DNA from: Fasciolopsis buskii
Taxonomy: Eukaryota; Platyhelminthes; Trematoda; Plagiorchiida; Fasciolidae
NCBI GenBank assembly: GCA_008360955.1
Contig: LUCM01000658.1
Coordinates: forward strand, 93,652-157,651
Length of the DNA stretch: 64,000 nt
Direction: 5' to 3'
Each line of letters begins with the position of its first letter. Positions within the stretch are counted from its first letter, which is position 1. The notes beneath the pieces were generated by a model. The model had not been told where the DNA came from, searched no databases, and was given only the letters and a program-made list of their open reading frames with translations. The position numbers and the translations under genes were made by a program. This document shows positions 10,626 to 22,720 of this stretch, piece by piece.

Positions 10626-12363
10626 CCTCTCAGAATCAGCGAGACTATCTATTGCACCAAATTATCCACATTTGTTATTTTTCAAGGGAGCGATGCAATT
10701 GAGTCACTCTTTTTAATCGGTGGTCTTGTGCTCCATTGTGGTATTTTGTTTCTATTGCAAGTGAGTTTGGTTACTCGGTTGTGCTCCCGCTAATGCAGAT
10801 GGCAATACCTGGCCTATCTTATAGCATTCGTCTTCAGCAAATAAGGACTAAAATTCGTCTGTATTAATGACCTTGTCATGCCACCAATTTGTCGCCTTTT
10901 TGTGCAGAAATGACGGCTTTGAAATCAATCGCACTTACTTATAATTTTTTCGTATGACTTCATGGATTATCACAGTTTTCCAATGCCTTTTGTCGTTTGT
11001 AGTTTCCCGTAACTTCTAGCAGTCAACTAACATCAAAATTTCCACTGGATTCCGGTTATTTTAGGAGTTCTGTCGTTATGCCATTGAACGGGTTACTCTC
11101 AATTCGGATTGATGATGTAGTTCTTTGAAATGGACGTTTTGGGTGACATTTTGGGAACTTCGAATTTCGTGTTTGAAAGCTACTTGCTTCGATGCAATCG
11201 CATATTTGAAAGATAAATAATGCTTACATTTTACTGGGCAATATGGCAACTGGGACTACGGCTGATGTGCCAATGTTCGAAGTAGTAATATCGGCAGAAA
11301 TTTGTGGCTTCATGCAGACTCCGAGTGAAAATTCACCAGCTACTTTAACATTAAGGGAAAATGCAAATCAAGGGTGGTTTGAGTGTGAAAGTTGACCTTA
11401 AACGTTCGCAATAGTCAACAGTACCACAGGTTAAAAAAATGAAAAATATAAATTTGTATGTGAAATGACTATTGCAGTGCTTTTCCCAGACGCTTATTTT
11501 ACACGCCAAGGTGGAGCTCCAAGTTGCCCTTCTCGAGAGCATTTGCATTCACCCTGAACCGTATGACGGTCCTCGCCGATCTCTAAGTGAAATTAAATTG
11601 GTGTCAGACCTCAATGACGTTCATCCTCTTATCGATGAATTATCATTACACCGGGCCTCGGGATTCTAGATGTGGCCTGTTTTGGCTGCCACAGTTCTTC
11701 TATGCTGGAACTTATTGCGGTTCGACATAGCCTCGACCAGTGGATCTGTGTTTTGAGAATGAGTTAGGGGAGCAGATGTATACAAATGGAAACGGCGCTA
11801 ACTCTTTCTCCACAACTCCAGTGCCGTTTTGCCACTGTTTTCTTCGATACTTCCGTCGACCATACATTCGTCAACTTAAATTCACAGGTGGTCACTTTGG
11901 TCATGTTAAGCTCAACCCGCTCTGTATCCCCGGCTATTGATGCTTATGAATGCAGAAACTTTGATTGTATAACAGGCCAGTGTTACCGCCGCCATATTGA
12001 TGACAGAGGCTTAAGGTGTTTACTCGCTGATGTAATAAGAATGTGCCCGCTGGACTTAGGCACCTTGTGTGTTTGAGCTATACGAAAGATTTGCAAAGAC
12101 TCAGCATGGACAGTGGCGTACCGTAGGAAGCATTGCGATCGATGAAATAGGAAATCACTTTATTCAAACAAATCCCGGAATACCATGCAAAATTCTAGCG
12201 CCCCAGTCGTGAAGTTGAGCTTTGGAGAGCCACCGAACCCTGTCAGTGCCTGCGGCAGACTGTTTATACAGTTCACTGCCGACCAGCTTTAACGGAAAAT
12301 ATTTCATTTCTATGTTTTCATCCCTGGTTACATTATTCCTAGGCCGAGTTTGCGCGTAGGCAT
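10626..12363. other. No recognisable feature
   Basis: About 1.7 kb. Overlapping short frames at 11,472-11,669 and 11,786-12,076 have no motif. Confidence 0.4.
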
Positions 12364-12761
12364 TTACGTGTCGGGAATATGGTTTAAAATACCCATGGCT
12401 TGCTCATTTAGTTGATGACCTACAGACCCATAGAACCCGGGAAAAATTTCCAGTTTTGTGCAATAGTACAAATTGAAAAAACTGAAGTCTCGGGAAGAGT
12501 GAAGTCCTGAAAACCAGTTAAGCCAGATGGTGAGTAACATTACCTTTTGTACGAAAGTCCGTAGCAGGACCATCAAGTGAAGCTGCGATCAGCCTTGGTG
12601 ATTAACTTCTGCCAATTCTGCGCTTGCTGCCCAAACCGTTCATTCCTAACTAGATCGACACGCTTCACATACCCGTAACGTAACAACATTATGGTAATCA
12701 ATAAAAGCCAAGCGAACCTTTTCAGCATTATGAAAAGTATCTTCAAGTCTTTCTTTCTCAC
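12364..12761 (-). other. Possible signal-anchor-like open frame, unsupported
   Basis: A minus-strand frame from 12,761 begins with two lysines and an arginine, then a strongly hydrophobic stretch (FAWLLLITIMLL) preceded by MLKR and followed by RYGYVKRVD. That is the layout of a type II membrane anchor, as in Golgi glycosyltransferases. It ends at 12,573. A second frame (12,576-12,364) follows, with an AAAAGGTAATG word between them that could be read as a splice donor. Without homology this could be chance in AT-rich DNA. It is listed because no other non-transposon frame in the window shows any protein-like organisation. Confidence 0.15.
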
Positions 12762-12799
12762 TCCCCATCAACATAGCCAGGTATTCATGGACTTCGAAG

Positions 12800-15700
12800 C
12801 TCTCACCTCCTACGTCGCCATAGTCCCGAGTTTGGTTTTATAGATCTGCCTAACTTGTGCATTTTATTTCTTTTTATTTTTCGTCACTTTCTTAAAAAAT
12901 CATACGGCAAACCACTCGCGCCACTCACTCCCAATTCTAGACTGAGCTCCGACATTAGGAAATTCCGCCTGCGTGCATGCCGTCCCGCATCGGATGAACC
13001 TCACTTTTCCACTGCTTTCACAAGCGATTCTTAATGCCCAAAAATCTAGCTTCGGATCCACATACCTGATTGTTATAATTATGAATACAGATGGTGCCCA
13101 CGTAGACCACTCTTCTTCCTGCCTCCCAACCAGTTCCAATACCGTCACCAAGATTGTGTGGTATCCCTACTCGGCCATCGTCTTCGAATATCTACTTCCG
13201 CTATCATCGTTCCTTGTTCCTATTCATCGTCTCTGCCTAAGCAAATGACTTGCTCGTTGGAAGTATCTTTGTTTGTGACAAGTCTAAGCGACTTTCTTCA
13301 GGCAAAACCAGGTCAACGCCTTGATTTCTTTCGTTCTCGCTCTTCAGTGGTGTGCCTTTACTACTTCAAACACTTCGGGCCTCCCAGACGGGGTCCTACG
13401 TGGTTCGTTGTTCTTTTCGTAACAGTTTCCATTTCACACATTTATTAGCCCGACCATTTCTTTTGCTTAAACGGCACCATCTAGGATCGAAAATAATCCA
13501 TACTTCCCACAATGCAAATCTAGCCAGTCCGCATTGCATCCCAGTCTTGCGTAGCTAGTTTCGAATTTATACCAACGTCCTTTGTTCATTGCCCGTCTCC
13601 CGAATTACGGACTCATCTTCGTTTCACTCATGCGTAGACTATCCACTGACCATAATAGCCTGTTCGCCTATCTAATGACACCCCGATTGCCGGACTGCTA
13701 AGGGCACCTGCCACCACCCATATACTTTGGACTACATTGTGTGTTCTAATACTTTCCTATTCTGAGCCGCTTGAATGATCGATCGCCTCCTAACCCAAGG
13801 CTGGCAGCATTGCCAAGCTCCCGTTCGTTCCCTTTATTCTTGACCTTTCAATTCTTCCCGAACGGAAACAATTATCTCGTAATATGGTTGCCGCCGTTCC
13901 GACCTGGGATTATACACTTCTGGAAACCCGATTTCACACTTCTCGTACCTACACCATACTTGCATTCCCGCCTTCACTCTCCGAATACACCACCTTGGCC
14001 CGGTTCGCCGCTTTGGTTGGCGCATACCTGGCGGACGGGTCGGATGTAGCAATATGCGGATGCAGCTACTTTGGCAGATTATCAATGGCGTATTTTAGGT
14101 TTGGTGACCAGCACTCCCTTAGCCTCACCCACTAGCGCTGCCAAAGTAGGAAACCCTGTGGTCCCAATATTTACATGTACCTTCCGCACTGGCTTCCCGT
14201 CGCTCCCCAAAAGTGCTTATTGCCCAATTTTGCAACGGGAATCCTCAAGGAAAATGTTCTATTGGCGTCTTATGTGAGGTGACGTTCAGTACACATCTCA
14301 ACATTCCTCATGAAAATGGCTAAGAACCATCATTTCTCATAAACCTTCATTCTGGTATGCCAGCGTTGGCGAAGGACTGCCGCTTCTGGCAAATGTTCTG
14401 CACAGAATGCTCAACCAAGACACCATCATTTGAGTCCAGTCCCTCTGCGTTTTTGTCCTACTCCACCTTCGAAATTGGATCCAGCTGAAATTCTCGAAAT
14501 CCGAATTACCCAAAACAAACCCAATGATTCAGGCATACAATTACAAACCTTTTATCCCTTTTCACCGTCCCATCGGCATGACGAGCTGTGCTTCCAATGT
14601 ACGGCGTTTCATGCACCTCGTGTCAGCTTAATGTGCCGTTTACCTGACTGTGCATTCCACTAGAAACCGCCTCCAACTTTTTCGTTCCTAGATTTGATGC
14701 GTAATTTTGGCCACGCTTTATCCACTCTGCCAGGCTAGTTGATGTTCACTCGCGCCAATCAGGAATATCAACATCTTAAAGAACCTACTGCTTGCGCTAT
14801 CGATCCATCTCGGTCTGCAGCGTGAATATATTGGCCTGCGAGACGCACAACAGAGACACCAACCGGAAAGGACAACAAGACCTCGGTGGACTTAAACCCA
14901 CGCCTAAAATTTCAACAGTTGTGCTATTACTATACATATATTAACTAAATTTGTTTTACTGGCCACTGTGCAGGCTACTCACTTTTTGGACGGGCGCTTT
15001 TATCCGTTTTTGTCACGACCGGCAAAAGCGCTGTAATGAACAGAACTTAAATGCCGCGCAATCCCCCAACCTCCAGACCTTTACCACCACGGGACGCGAA
15101 ACTCTGATACCAAACAAAGGCAACGCACAGGTCATTCATGGCAAGTGTATTTTAGAACTGATTGTAGTTCACACACGAACTCATTTTCTTCCCGGCACAC
15201 ATCACAGCCTGCTCCCATCCGCATGAGTCCAGTGCTCATTCTTGTGAGTTCTATAGTCTCTCCGTCCAAAATTCCTTGTATAATTTCCTCCAATAAATAG
15301 TTTGATTCAACCTTAAAAGTTTCCTACTGCTTCATCTTCAGCATTATATTGACTCTTAAATGTCGTTAACTGCCACTTTCCATCCACTTCATGTGATATT
15401 CAGTGTGTTTTGTGCTCACCTTAATCTCGTCATCAAATCCATGTTGATCTTTGTCCTCAAAATGCAACCCTTTCAATTTTTGAGGAAGCTCGATACATGG
15501 CGAGGCCTGCCGTCGCTTTCGAGATAAATTTTACGCCTGCTGTGCGAACCATTGATGCATTTAAACGTGGGATGACTCGCAGAGAGAGTTTGCGGAGGTT
15601 ATTGAAGCATTCAGTTAAAACACGGAAACTCTCACCTAGCCTATTACATTACAGGTTCCGATCGTGGGAGAACAGACACTCTGCATTTCCGTGTCTTGTT

Positions 15701-15810
15701 TTTGTCTCCCATTTTACAATGCTCCATATTCTTATAAATTTGATCTTGTCCTTTGCATTCCTCTTGGAAGTCCAGAAATATGCAACAATTTATTTAGGTT
15801 TAATTACTAT
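12800..15810 (+). repeat. HT repeat family, copy 2 (longest)
   Basis: About 3 kb, in two parts. The 5' part (12,800-14,900) matches copy 5 at 37,400-39,480 block by block: GAGCTCCGACA near 12,940 and 37,505, CACCATA-TTGCATTCC near 13,950 and 38,518, and GACCAGCACTC---CAGCC-CACCCACTAGC near 14,110 and 38,710. The 3' part (14,980-15,810) matches copies at 9.8, 29.2 and 45 kb. It ends in TTTGATCTTG...GCATTCC, a weak hairpin, then AGAAATATGCAACAATTTA. The two parts also occur joined, with a deletion, in the Penelope insertion (44,714-45,815), which shows that they belong to one element. No motif identifies an encoded enzyme. Confidence 0.75.
15028..15686 (+). repeat. Near-identical patch shared with 29,201-29,859
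   Basis: A 659-bp stretch at constant offset 14,173 from its partner. Reading both through, I find two substitutions (15,038 and 15,419) and no indels. Outside the patch the same two repeat copies are clearly diverged. See the findings for interpretation. Confidence 0.9.
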
Positions 15811-18800
15811 ACAATCTTCGTTGTCAGGCGTTCAGCTTTACGGCCATATTCGGCAGCGAGTCGGCTAAGTGCTGCCACAAATGACGCTTATTTATTCGGG
15901 TGAGCGCCCCGGATTTTTCGGTCCTTCCCTAGGAGCAAGGCGTACTTGGGGTTCTGCTTGTTAGAAAACGTTACAGAACCACTTCAATATGTGAGCAAGA
16001 TAGTTTGTCAACTTACAAATTAATATGCACTGGGTTACGGTTAAGTTATCTAGGCTGGCGCCGTGTGAATACGCTAGCCTTTGCTGTTGGTACAAGCGAC
16101 GCTTCATTTCCGCCATGGAATCCCAGGTCTTGTTTAACATCTTTTGATTTTGAGATCCGCGATGACGTTCTTTTTCACCTCATGCCCACGCTGGCATGAT
16201 GAGCCAATTTAAAAAGTCATTTTGAGATTGCCGCGCTGATATGAGAAACCCGCATACTTATACTGTACGGTTGGACGGTGTCTGTTTGCAACATAATTAA
16301 GAAATGAAAAACGTAATTGGGTTCCATTAGAGCAAATGCCATCGTAATTATGCGGTTCCAAATGGTTGTCTGACGGCTGGTCCAACGGCTGACAGTGGTG
16401 TGGTCAAAAGCTTAACAGTGATGTTGTCCAAAGCCAGCCCATTGTTATCTAATGCGGTCCAAATTGGATTGCATGTGGTTTCCAGCACCAAATAACGCCC
16501 TTTAACCTAGTTTTGTTACACTTGCAGTAAACCAAACGTCTGATTTTACTGAACGGTACAATCACTAAGACCCCGCTATTGCTTCTTTTGTTTGCCAACC
16601 TAATGAAATCTCTTAGTTCTTACCCCTGGCCCTGTCACTGCATAACCCCGCTCAAGCCCGAATTCGGTATATTACGGCAAACAAAATTCCCGGATGAAAT
16701 TCGGCGGAGGATGATGTAAGAAACTCGCTTATATTGCCAACCTGGGTGCTCAATGTAAAATCCCAACACAGTATGTCCCGTCTCAGTTTGGAACGTTTCC
16801 GTAGCACTATTCTCAGGTCAGAATAAGTCTGGGCCGAAAAGGAGAGCTCAACTTTCAGAAGGGATTAACCTTACTTTGTCATCGCGTACCAACCACAGGA
16901 TTTCTGCATAAAACCCGGGTTGCCCAGTTTGAACGGTAACTCGGAATGGCTTTCAGAATAGACATAGGCTCAATTGCCCAAAGGATGAAAGACAATATTT
17001 CGGGGACGCTACGCAGAGGGAGAAAGCGGAAGAACCATCCTACTGCCCAAAACAAATCGCGAAATAGAAAAGAGAACGATGCAATCTGATGAAGGAAGGG
17101 TGGATTAACCAGTTTTTGGTCTCAGGAGTAAAGGTGGCTGTGATAGAGAATGCAAAATGGCCCTTCATGGGATTGAGAAATCTATATAGTCAGGCCTTGA
17201 AAAAATAGGCCTTAAATCGCCAATCACTTGGGACGGGCATGCATTCTTCGACGGTCTATCTTACGTTGAACTTCCTCCTGTGGGGAAATGTCAATCTGAT
17301 GTTTGGGAGGGTTTTGGACATTTCATCTTTGCGCCATATTCACAGTGCTTGGGTTTTGTCTGATGCGAACAACGGAACAGAATGCCCTGACGACGGCCTT
17401 ACTGGAACAATCAATAATAAAGTAAATTGCGTGCGCTCAGCGATACAGCGGGTAGGGTTATGAAGACTTCAGTTCCTCCTCATCAAACCTGGAGTCATCC
17501 ATGTTAAGCACCGTTAAGGGTTCTAGAGGTGGAACTAGTTCAGGCCAAAATGGTGACTCAGGACTCACTCCATGCTATATGTTGGGAAGCAGGATTGCAT
17601 TTTGCGATGTTCTGAGTATCCTGGAGTCTTGGATTGTTTTGGTCAATGAAACCCATGCATTGCTCGGTTGGCCTCGGTGACCTCGCTGCACACCAGTTTG
17701 ACAGTTTCAAAGATCGATGGGTAAGCTATCCCAAACTCTTCGACCTTGTTGCCATGAGAGTGTCCCGCGAGGTCGCTGGGTTGAGGTGCCTTGAGGTCGT
17801 TTCTCGTGGTGTGCGCAGGTGCTTGATCCATCCTTGGCTCAATGGCTGCCCTCACCTAGATGACATGGCATCAGGATTAGCCAACGCCGGGTTGTCCAGG
17901 GATAACTTACTATATTTTGCTCCTTTGGCGAGCGGATAACCGGTGGATTTGATTTGCGAACATAGCTTGTTTGGGGAATAATGACTAGCGGTGGTTGCAG
18001 CACAGAATCCTGTTGCACCCCAATACAGGACTTTCTCAAGAGGACTGATTTCCATCTGCCCTCAAACAGAAGCTGCTGAAGAGAAAGTTACCTAAAATTG
18101 GCCGCCGAGTGGCTTTCGTGCTGCCGGTGACAAATTAAATAGATTTGCTAGAAGCAGCGCAACCATATTGGAAATTAGCCCGAGAATATCCCAGTTTGCA
18201 TTGTTAAACCTTTCAGTCTCGTTGGTGTTTGATCAGTGCCTTGTTCAGACCCCGGACGACGTTATTCCCATTGGATTGTTTATCCCTGGTGAAACAGATC
18301 GTTTGTCCATCGGAAATGATGCTGCACTTTTGCAGGCGTGAATACTTGAAGCAACTGAGAAGGGCTTGTTTTCCTTTCTCTGCGGTTACTGACTAATTGC
18401 CGGTTGCATCATTCCCGCTACAGTTCCAGGTTCTATATTGGTTTGGAAGTGGTTGAATGGCGTCTGCAAAGGCCTTTGGTGTTTTGGGCTAAGCGTAAAG
18501 CAGGACTGCCTCAGTACGTTATCTAAGTCATGAGCGCAAGTTAACAGTTCTTAAGCAACTCGAGTGCACTTAGACCCCATGTCTGGCGCAGTATATCTAA
18601 CAGCACTTTTTCTTATATGCATTTCTGGCCGCTCAGTTTGATCAGGGTGCGCTTCCCTTTGCCACATTCACTTTAACGCGGAAACCCTTTTGTTGGGACC
18701 GTCAAAAAATGGGTGGTGTGATCACCTTCTGTGCTTATCCCAGTGCTTTCCGAAAGCAGCTTATGAGCAGAACCGCTATAGTGAGCTTCTGAACGCCTTT

Positions 18801-21312
18801 TACCTTCACACCCCAACCAACCAAGAATCCAGCTACTTCAGGGCGACTGTTGCCAAGTGGTGCCGTTAAAATTAAATGTGCAGCATTCTTAAGCTTTGCC
18901 AAAGCTAGGCCGAGGTGTACCATCTCCAACTGGTTACCTAGCGGCTGTGCTTCAAAAGAAACTCCCATGGAGCACCGCTGATCGGTTCGCTCGTCCGTGG
19001 CGCCTTGTTTCTCAATCAACTTAGAGTGCGCAAAATCCTCCACATATGGTGTTTCCTCGCCTTTCAAGATAGGTCTTCTCGGATAAACTGGTGGTTGACG
19101 ATCCTCTGCCGTCGCTACCTAGATCTAACGGTCTCAAAGAAGTTTTAGTTTTCTAGAGTGCTCGTAGCGGAGGCCGTCCAAATTTTGGGCTAGTCAGCGC
19201 AAAACCGTTTTTTGCTGGTGGTGAGCATGCAGTATTATAGGTCCGCTTATATTGCTGTCATCCCTAAGCTTCCCGAGAGTGTCAGAGTTCCCCCAGGTAT
19301 ACTGTCTCCACTTAACATTTTCACGAAGCCAAATTTCTATCATTAAGGTGCAACGTGCGTTAACTGACTTCTCACTGGTTGTCTAGTTTTTTTCTAACAA
19401 TGCAGACTCCAGTAGAACACCTTCATTCCTGATTGCTGCCTGCCAAACACTGTTGGAATCGCTTAACCTACGCAAGTGCACTCACTTCCCGACTGAAACC
19501 CCGTTTGGCCTATATTAACATACAGCTTTTAGCTGTCCTCAAAAATAAAACAAAAAATTCTACGTGATTCCAGGTGCCTACTATATGCAACTTTCGCCCT
19601 TGGAGGAGCATCGGTTCATGCTGCAGGTAGGATGCATGACATGGTGATAAATTTTTTGCGTAAACCGAAAGTCCTGCCAAAGAGAGGGACGAGGCGAGAC
19701 TTTTTGGTTTGTTGCCATTCTCTGGGCATATGGAATCCTTGGCTATTGGCGGGATGAATTCACTCGGCTGCGGTTAATAAAGCTTTCCAATGACCTGGAT
19801 TCTGAAACTCCACTCAAAATGGCCTAATATAAATCCGAGTTAGCTCTGGTTCAAACTTCTAATTCGTTAACCTGAACACTACCTTTATTTGGTCGTAAGG
19901 CGGGACACCATCTTGCCTTAATGGATCAATTATGTTTTAGCATAATTTACCCTTCCTCAGACGAGTTTTGTTATCTAAGGTTTGATCAGTCCTTTTGCCA
20001 CCAACCTTTTCCGCGATGGATGAATTTCGAACGAATGCAGACAGCACGAACTTAATTACCATGACAATAATTTCTCAGTAGATGGCATACTTCTACAGAG
20101 GGGATCATATACCACACCGAAGCTCTGCCAGGGTAACGCTGACTGAATAATTTAAATCATATGGCTAACAGCAACGGATTTTTTGCCTTCTTTTTCCCAT
20201 TTACGTTTATTTGTTTTCTTCATTTCTTGGTTGACTTTTCCTTAGTTCTGCAACTATGGTTTTCTGGAGATCCTTCTACCGAGTTGTAATGCGAATCATA
20301 GCTGCACTGAATTCAGTGAGATTTGCTGTCAAACGATTTGGGAATATCTTAGTTGGCCAATATCGATGGATCACCGTTCGCTAGTGTGTTTCTGATAACG
20401 CTGGCTGACTTTGCGAAAATTTGGCCAGCGCGGCATGGTTTGTCCAAATTTGGCGCATTTTGTTTGTTGGCATTAGGATACAAAGTTGCGCTAAGTCAGG
20501 AGGTATGCCAAGGCATCAAGTTCATTTCACTGCAGTATTTATTTTGTGGCTTTTCAGGGGCTTGGGGGTGATTCGTGCTGTTTGTTGCGCACGGCTGAGG
20601 AAAATCTCCCGAAAACATCTTTTTATCATAATTTATAAGATCGCTGCAGCACAAGTAAAATTGGTGCTTTAAATTATGCATGCTTTTGATTGTCTAAGCG
20701 TTCAACTGTTCGCATTCAGAACGCGATTTTAGGACCTTTGTGACTCAAGTGCGGATTTGGCTCTCGTTTTGGGCTTTTATAATAGCATATTTGATGTTTT
20801 CTTGTGGCTGTACATTGAACGTCTGCATAATCCAGTATCGTATAAATTAAAAACAGTTGTAATTTGATGATGAGAATTAACCTTAGCTACTCACTTCCGA
20901 AACGCTGCTTGCAGCGGTTTCCCTCTTCCCCTTGAGTTAGCTCCGTGTTCACTGATGTTTTGATGTTTTGGACGAGTCCAAAGGAGAGTTGATATTGTCA
21001 AACACGGTAGGTTTAATTGAGATCAGCATTTGTATGCCGGTGACGAATTTGTGCCCACCGTACCGTCCAAAAAAGCAGCGCTTGTTTCGTCGAAGAACAC
21101 AGCGAGGATCAAAATAGAAGCAGAAACAAGGTCTGATGAAAGCCACAACAATCCCTTTGATTTGACTGATTGGGCTAAACCTGCCAAACTTTGGAAAGAC
21201 TTCCGTAAGACAATAAACATTTTTTTGCCTTCTTTATTAATGAAACAATATACATTAATTTTCAAGAAGAGGTCAGCGGCCAGAAGAGGGCTTCCAAGTG
21301 GGTAAGTTGACC
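15811..21312. other. No recognisable gene (5.5 kb)
   Basis: Open frames of about 100 codons occur at 17,634-17,939 (plus) and 18,735-19,067 (minus). Neither shows a domain, transmembrane pattern or repeat partner in the window. I looked for LTR-retrotransposon polymerase and transposase motifs and found none. This is the longest stretch without any assignable element. Confidence 0.4.
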
Positions 21313-21386
21313 GACGGTGGGAGGATTCGGACTTGCTACCTTGACGTCCAAACGTCACGACCTTATCCGTTTGACCACCGCCACTT
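21313..21386 (-). pseudogene. tRNA-like sequence (tRNA pseudogene or SINE head)
   Basis: On the minus strand an A-box-like TGGTCAAACGG (21,367-21,377) is followed, about 34 bases later, by a B-box-like AGTCCGAATCC (21,323-21,333). The 5' GGCGGTGG can pair with the 3' CCACCGTC, like an acceptor stem, with one G-U pair. The D-loop wording (ACGGATAAGG) resembles arginine tRNAs. The D stem does not pair properly and the anticodon arm is irregular, so a working tRNA is unlikely. A pol III-derived SINE head or tRNA pseudogene fits better. Confidence 0.45.
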
Positions 21387-22089
21387 TGTTTGTACCAATC
21401 AGTTGCCCCTCAAAAGAGAAAAACATTATACACTTCCGTGGTAAAAAAACAAGAACTGCTTTCTGTCAGCCGGCCCAACTCCCTGGTAGCTACAGTAAAA
21501 TTAATTAAATCAAGAGCTATCTCTATCTGGCAATCCGCTACTTTCATCCAATATATCACCTAGGACAATACTCGTTGCACAACCCCCAGGAAATCGCTGA
21601 AGCGTTTGGACGATTCTTTGTGACATCTCTAACAAATGAGAGCATCCTTCCCACTTCGTGTCCAACGTGTCTGAGCCTAGAGGAATTCTCAGCGTTTTCA
21701 TTTGACTGGCGTTGATGCTTCTGTTGACGGAATAAATAAGCTTCGGCTACCACCCTGGTTCGGACTCACTACCTCCAGGTATCGTCTTGCTAGCTAAGGG
21801 GATATTTTGGCTATGTCGGACAACGTATTTAACTTCTTTATCCACTACGGTACTCTAATTCCCCTCAGTGAAAATTGTTTATCATAAATCTCATGAGCAG
21901 GAAAGAAACAAGGATTGGCCCAGCCAAATGCCGACCGCTCAACGACAAATTGTCTCAAGAATTAAGAAGCTCATACCAAGCCTCACAAAAATCAGGCCCG
22001 TCAACACTGGGCAATGTTATTCTCTAAAAGGAACGTTGCGCTAGGTGCGTAAACCATTGTCTTAATAAAATCCCCCTGCTACGAACGCC
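21387..22089. other. No firm feature; possibly upstream part of the CR1-like relic
   Basis: Contains a second B-box-like word (minus strand GTGAGTCCGAACC near 21,760) without a matching A box. The part after 21,900 may belong to the LINE relic that follows, but no block aligns. Confidence 0.3.
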
Positions 22090-22720
22090 GGAAATTCATT
22101 GACGGTAGTTTATTTGGTCACTACGCAGGCCTTCAATAGAGTATTCCATCACAAGACGATAAACAAGATCAAGCCCTTTGCAATAATTGACCCTATACTA
22201 TCACTGCTTACGTCGTATCTTTCGTGCGAAAAGGAGGGAGCTCAAGTGAATTGTTACACCTCCCATCCCAGATCAGTAACTGGTGGCGCAATACAAGGAG
22301 CTGTACTAGACACGCTGTTGTTACTTGTGTGCAATGTTGATGTCTTTCGCATAATAAGAAGCTTCGTTCTTTTCCTGTTGACCGATGATATGTTTGTCCG
22401 TTGCGCATCGCCGCCTGATGTTTCAAGTTCAAATACTGCCGAAGGAACCCTTAGAACTGTGGCAAACAAAATCGAGGAAGTTCTCACCCGAAGGAAAAGA
22501 GAGTCGTTTTATTCAAGTGCACTTTACTCACAAGGAAGCTTGAAATTGGAAGTGAATCCATCGCCGTTAGCAATGTGGTCCGTGATTTGGACCTTAAGTA
22601 TGTCTGCAGCCTCAACCTTCCAGAACGTGCAGTATTTGAATTTGAGGACATCAGAAAATTAGTTGAGTCGCCATAAAAGCCTTCAAGTGGAACCGGAGTA
22701 AACTGAATCGCTTCAAACCA
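22090..22720 (+). pseudogene. CR1-like LINE reverse transcriptase relic
   Basis: A 187-codon frame (22,099-22,662) follows the order of a CR1/Jockey-type polymerase. VVYLVTTQAFNRVFHHKTIN corresponds to motif A (YLDFSKAFDRVPHHKLI). TSYLSCEKEGAQVN is followed by VTGGAIQGAVLDTLLLLVC, corresponding to motif B (SGVIQGSVLGPLLF). FVLFLLTDD corresponds to the FADD box. The first catalytic aspartate of motif A is a valine, so the enzyme would be dead even though the frame is open. After about 22,430 the match weakens. A shifted frame then reads VVRDLDLKYVCSLNLPE near 22,580-22,620, like the VRDLGL block, and ends at stops. The missing middle indicates a deletion. Confidence 0.75.

Noticed and set aside
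21313..21386. Functional arginine tRNA gene
   Set aside because: D stem does not pair and the anticodon arm is irregular.
21745..21800. Second tRNA-like element
   Set aside because: Only a B-box-like word is present; no A box at proper distance.
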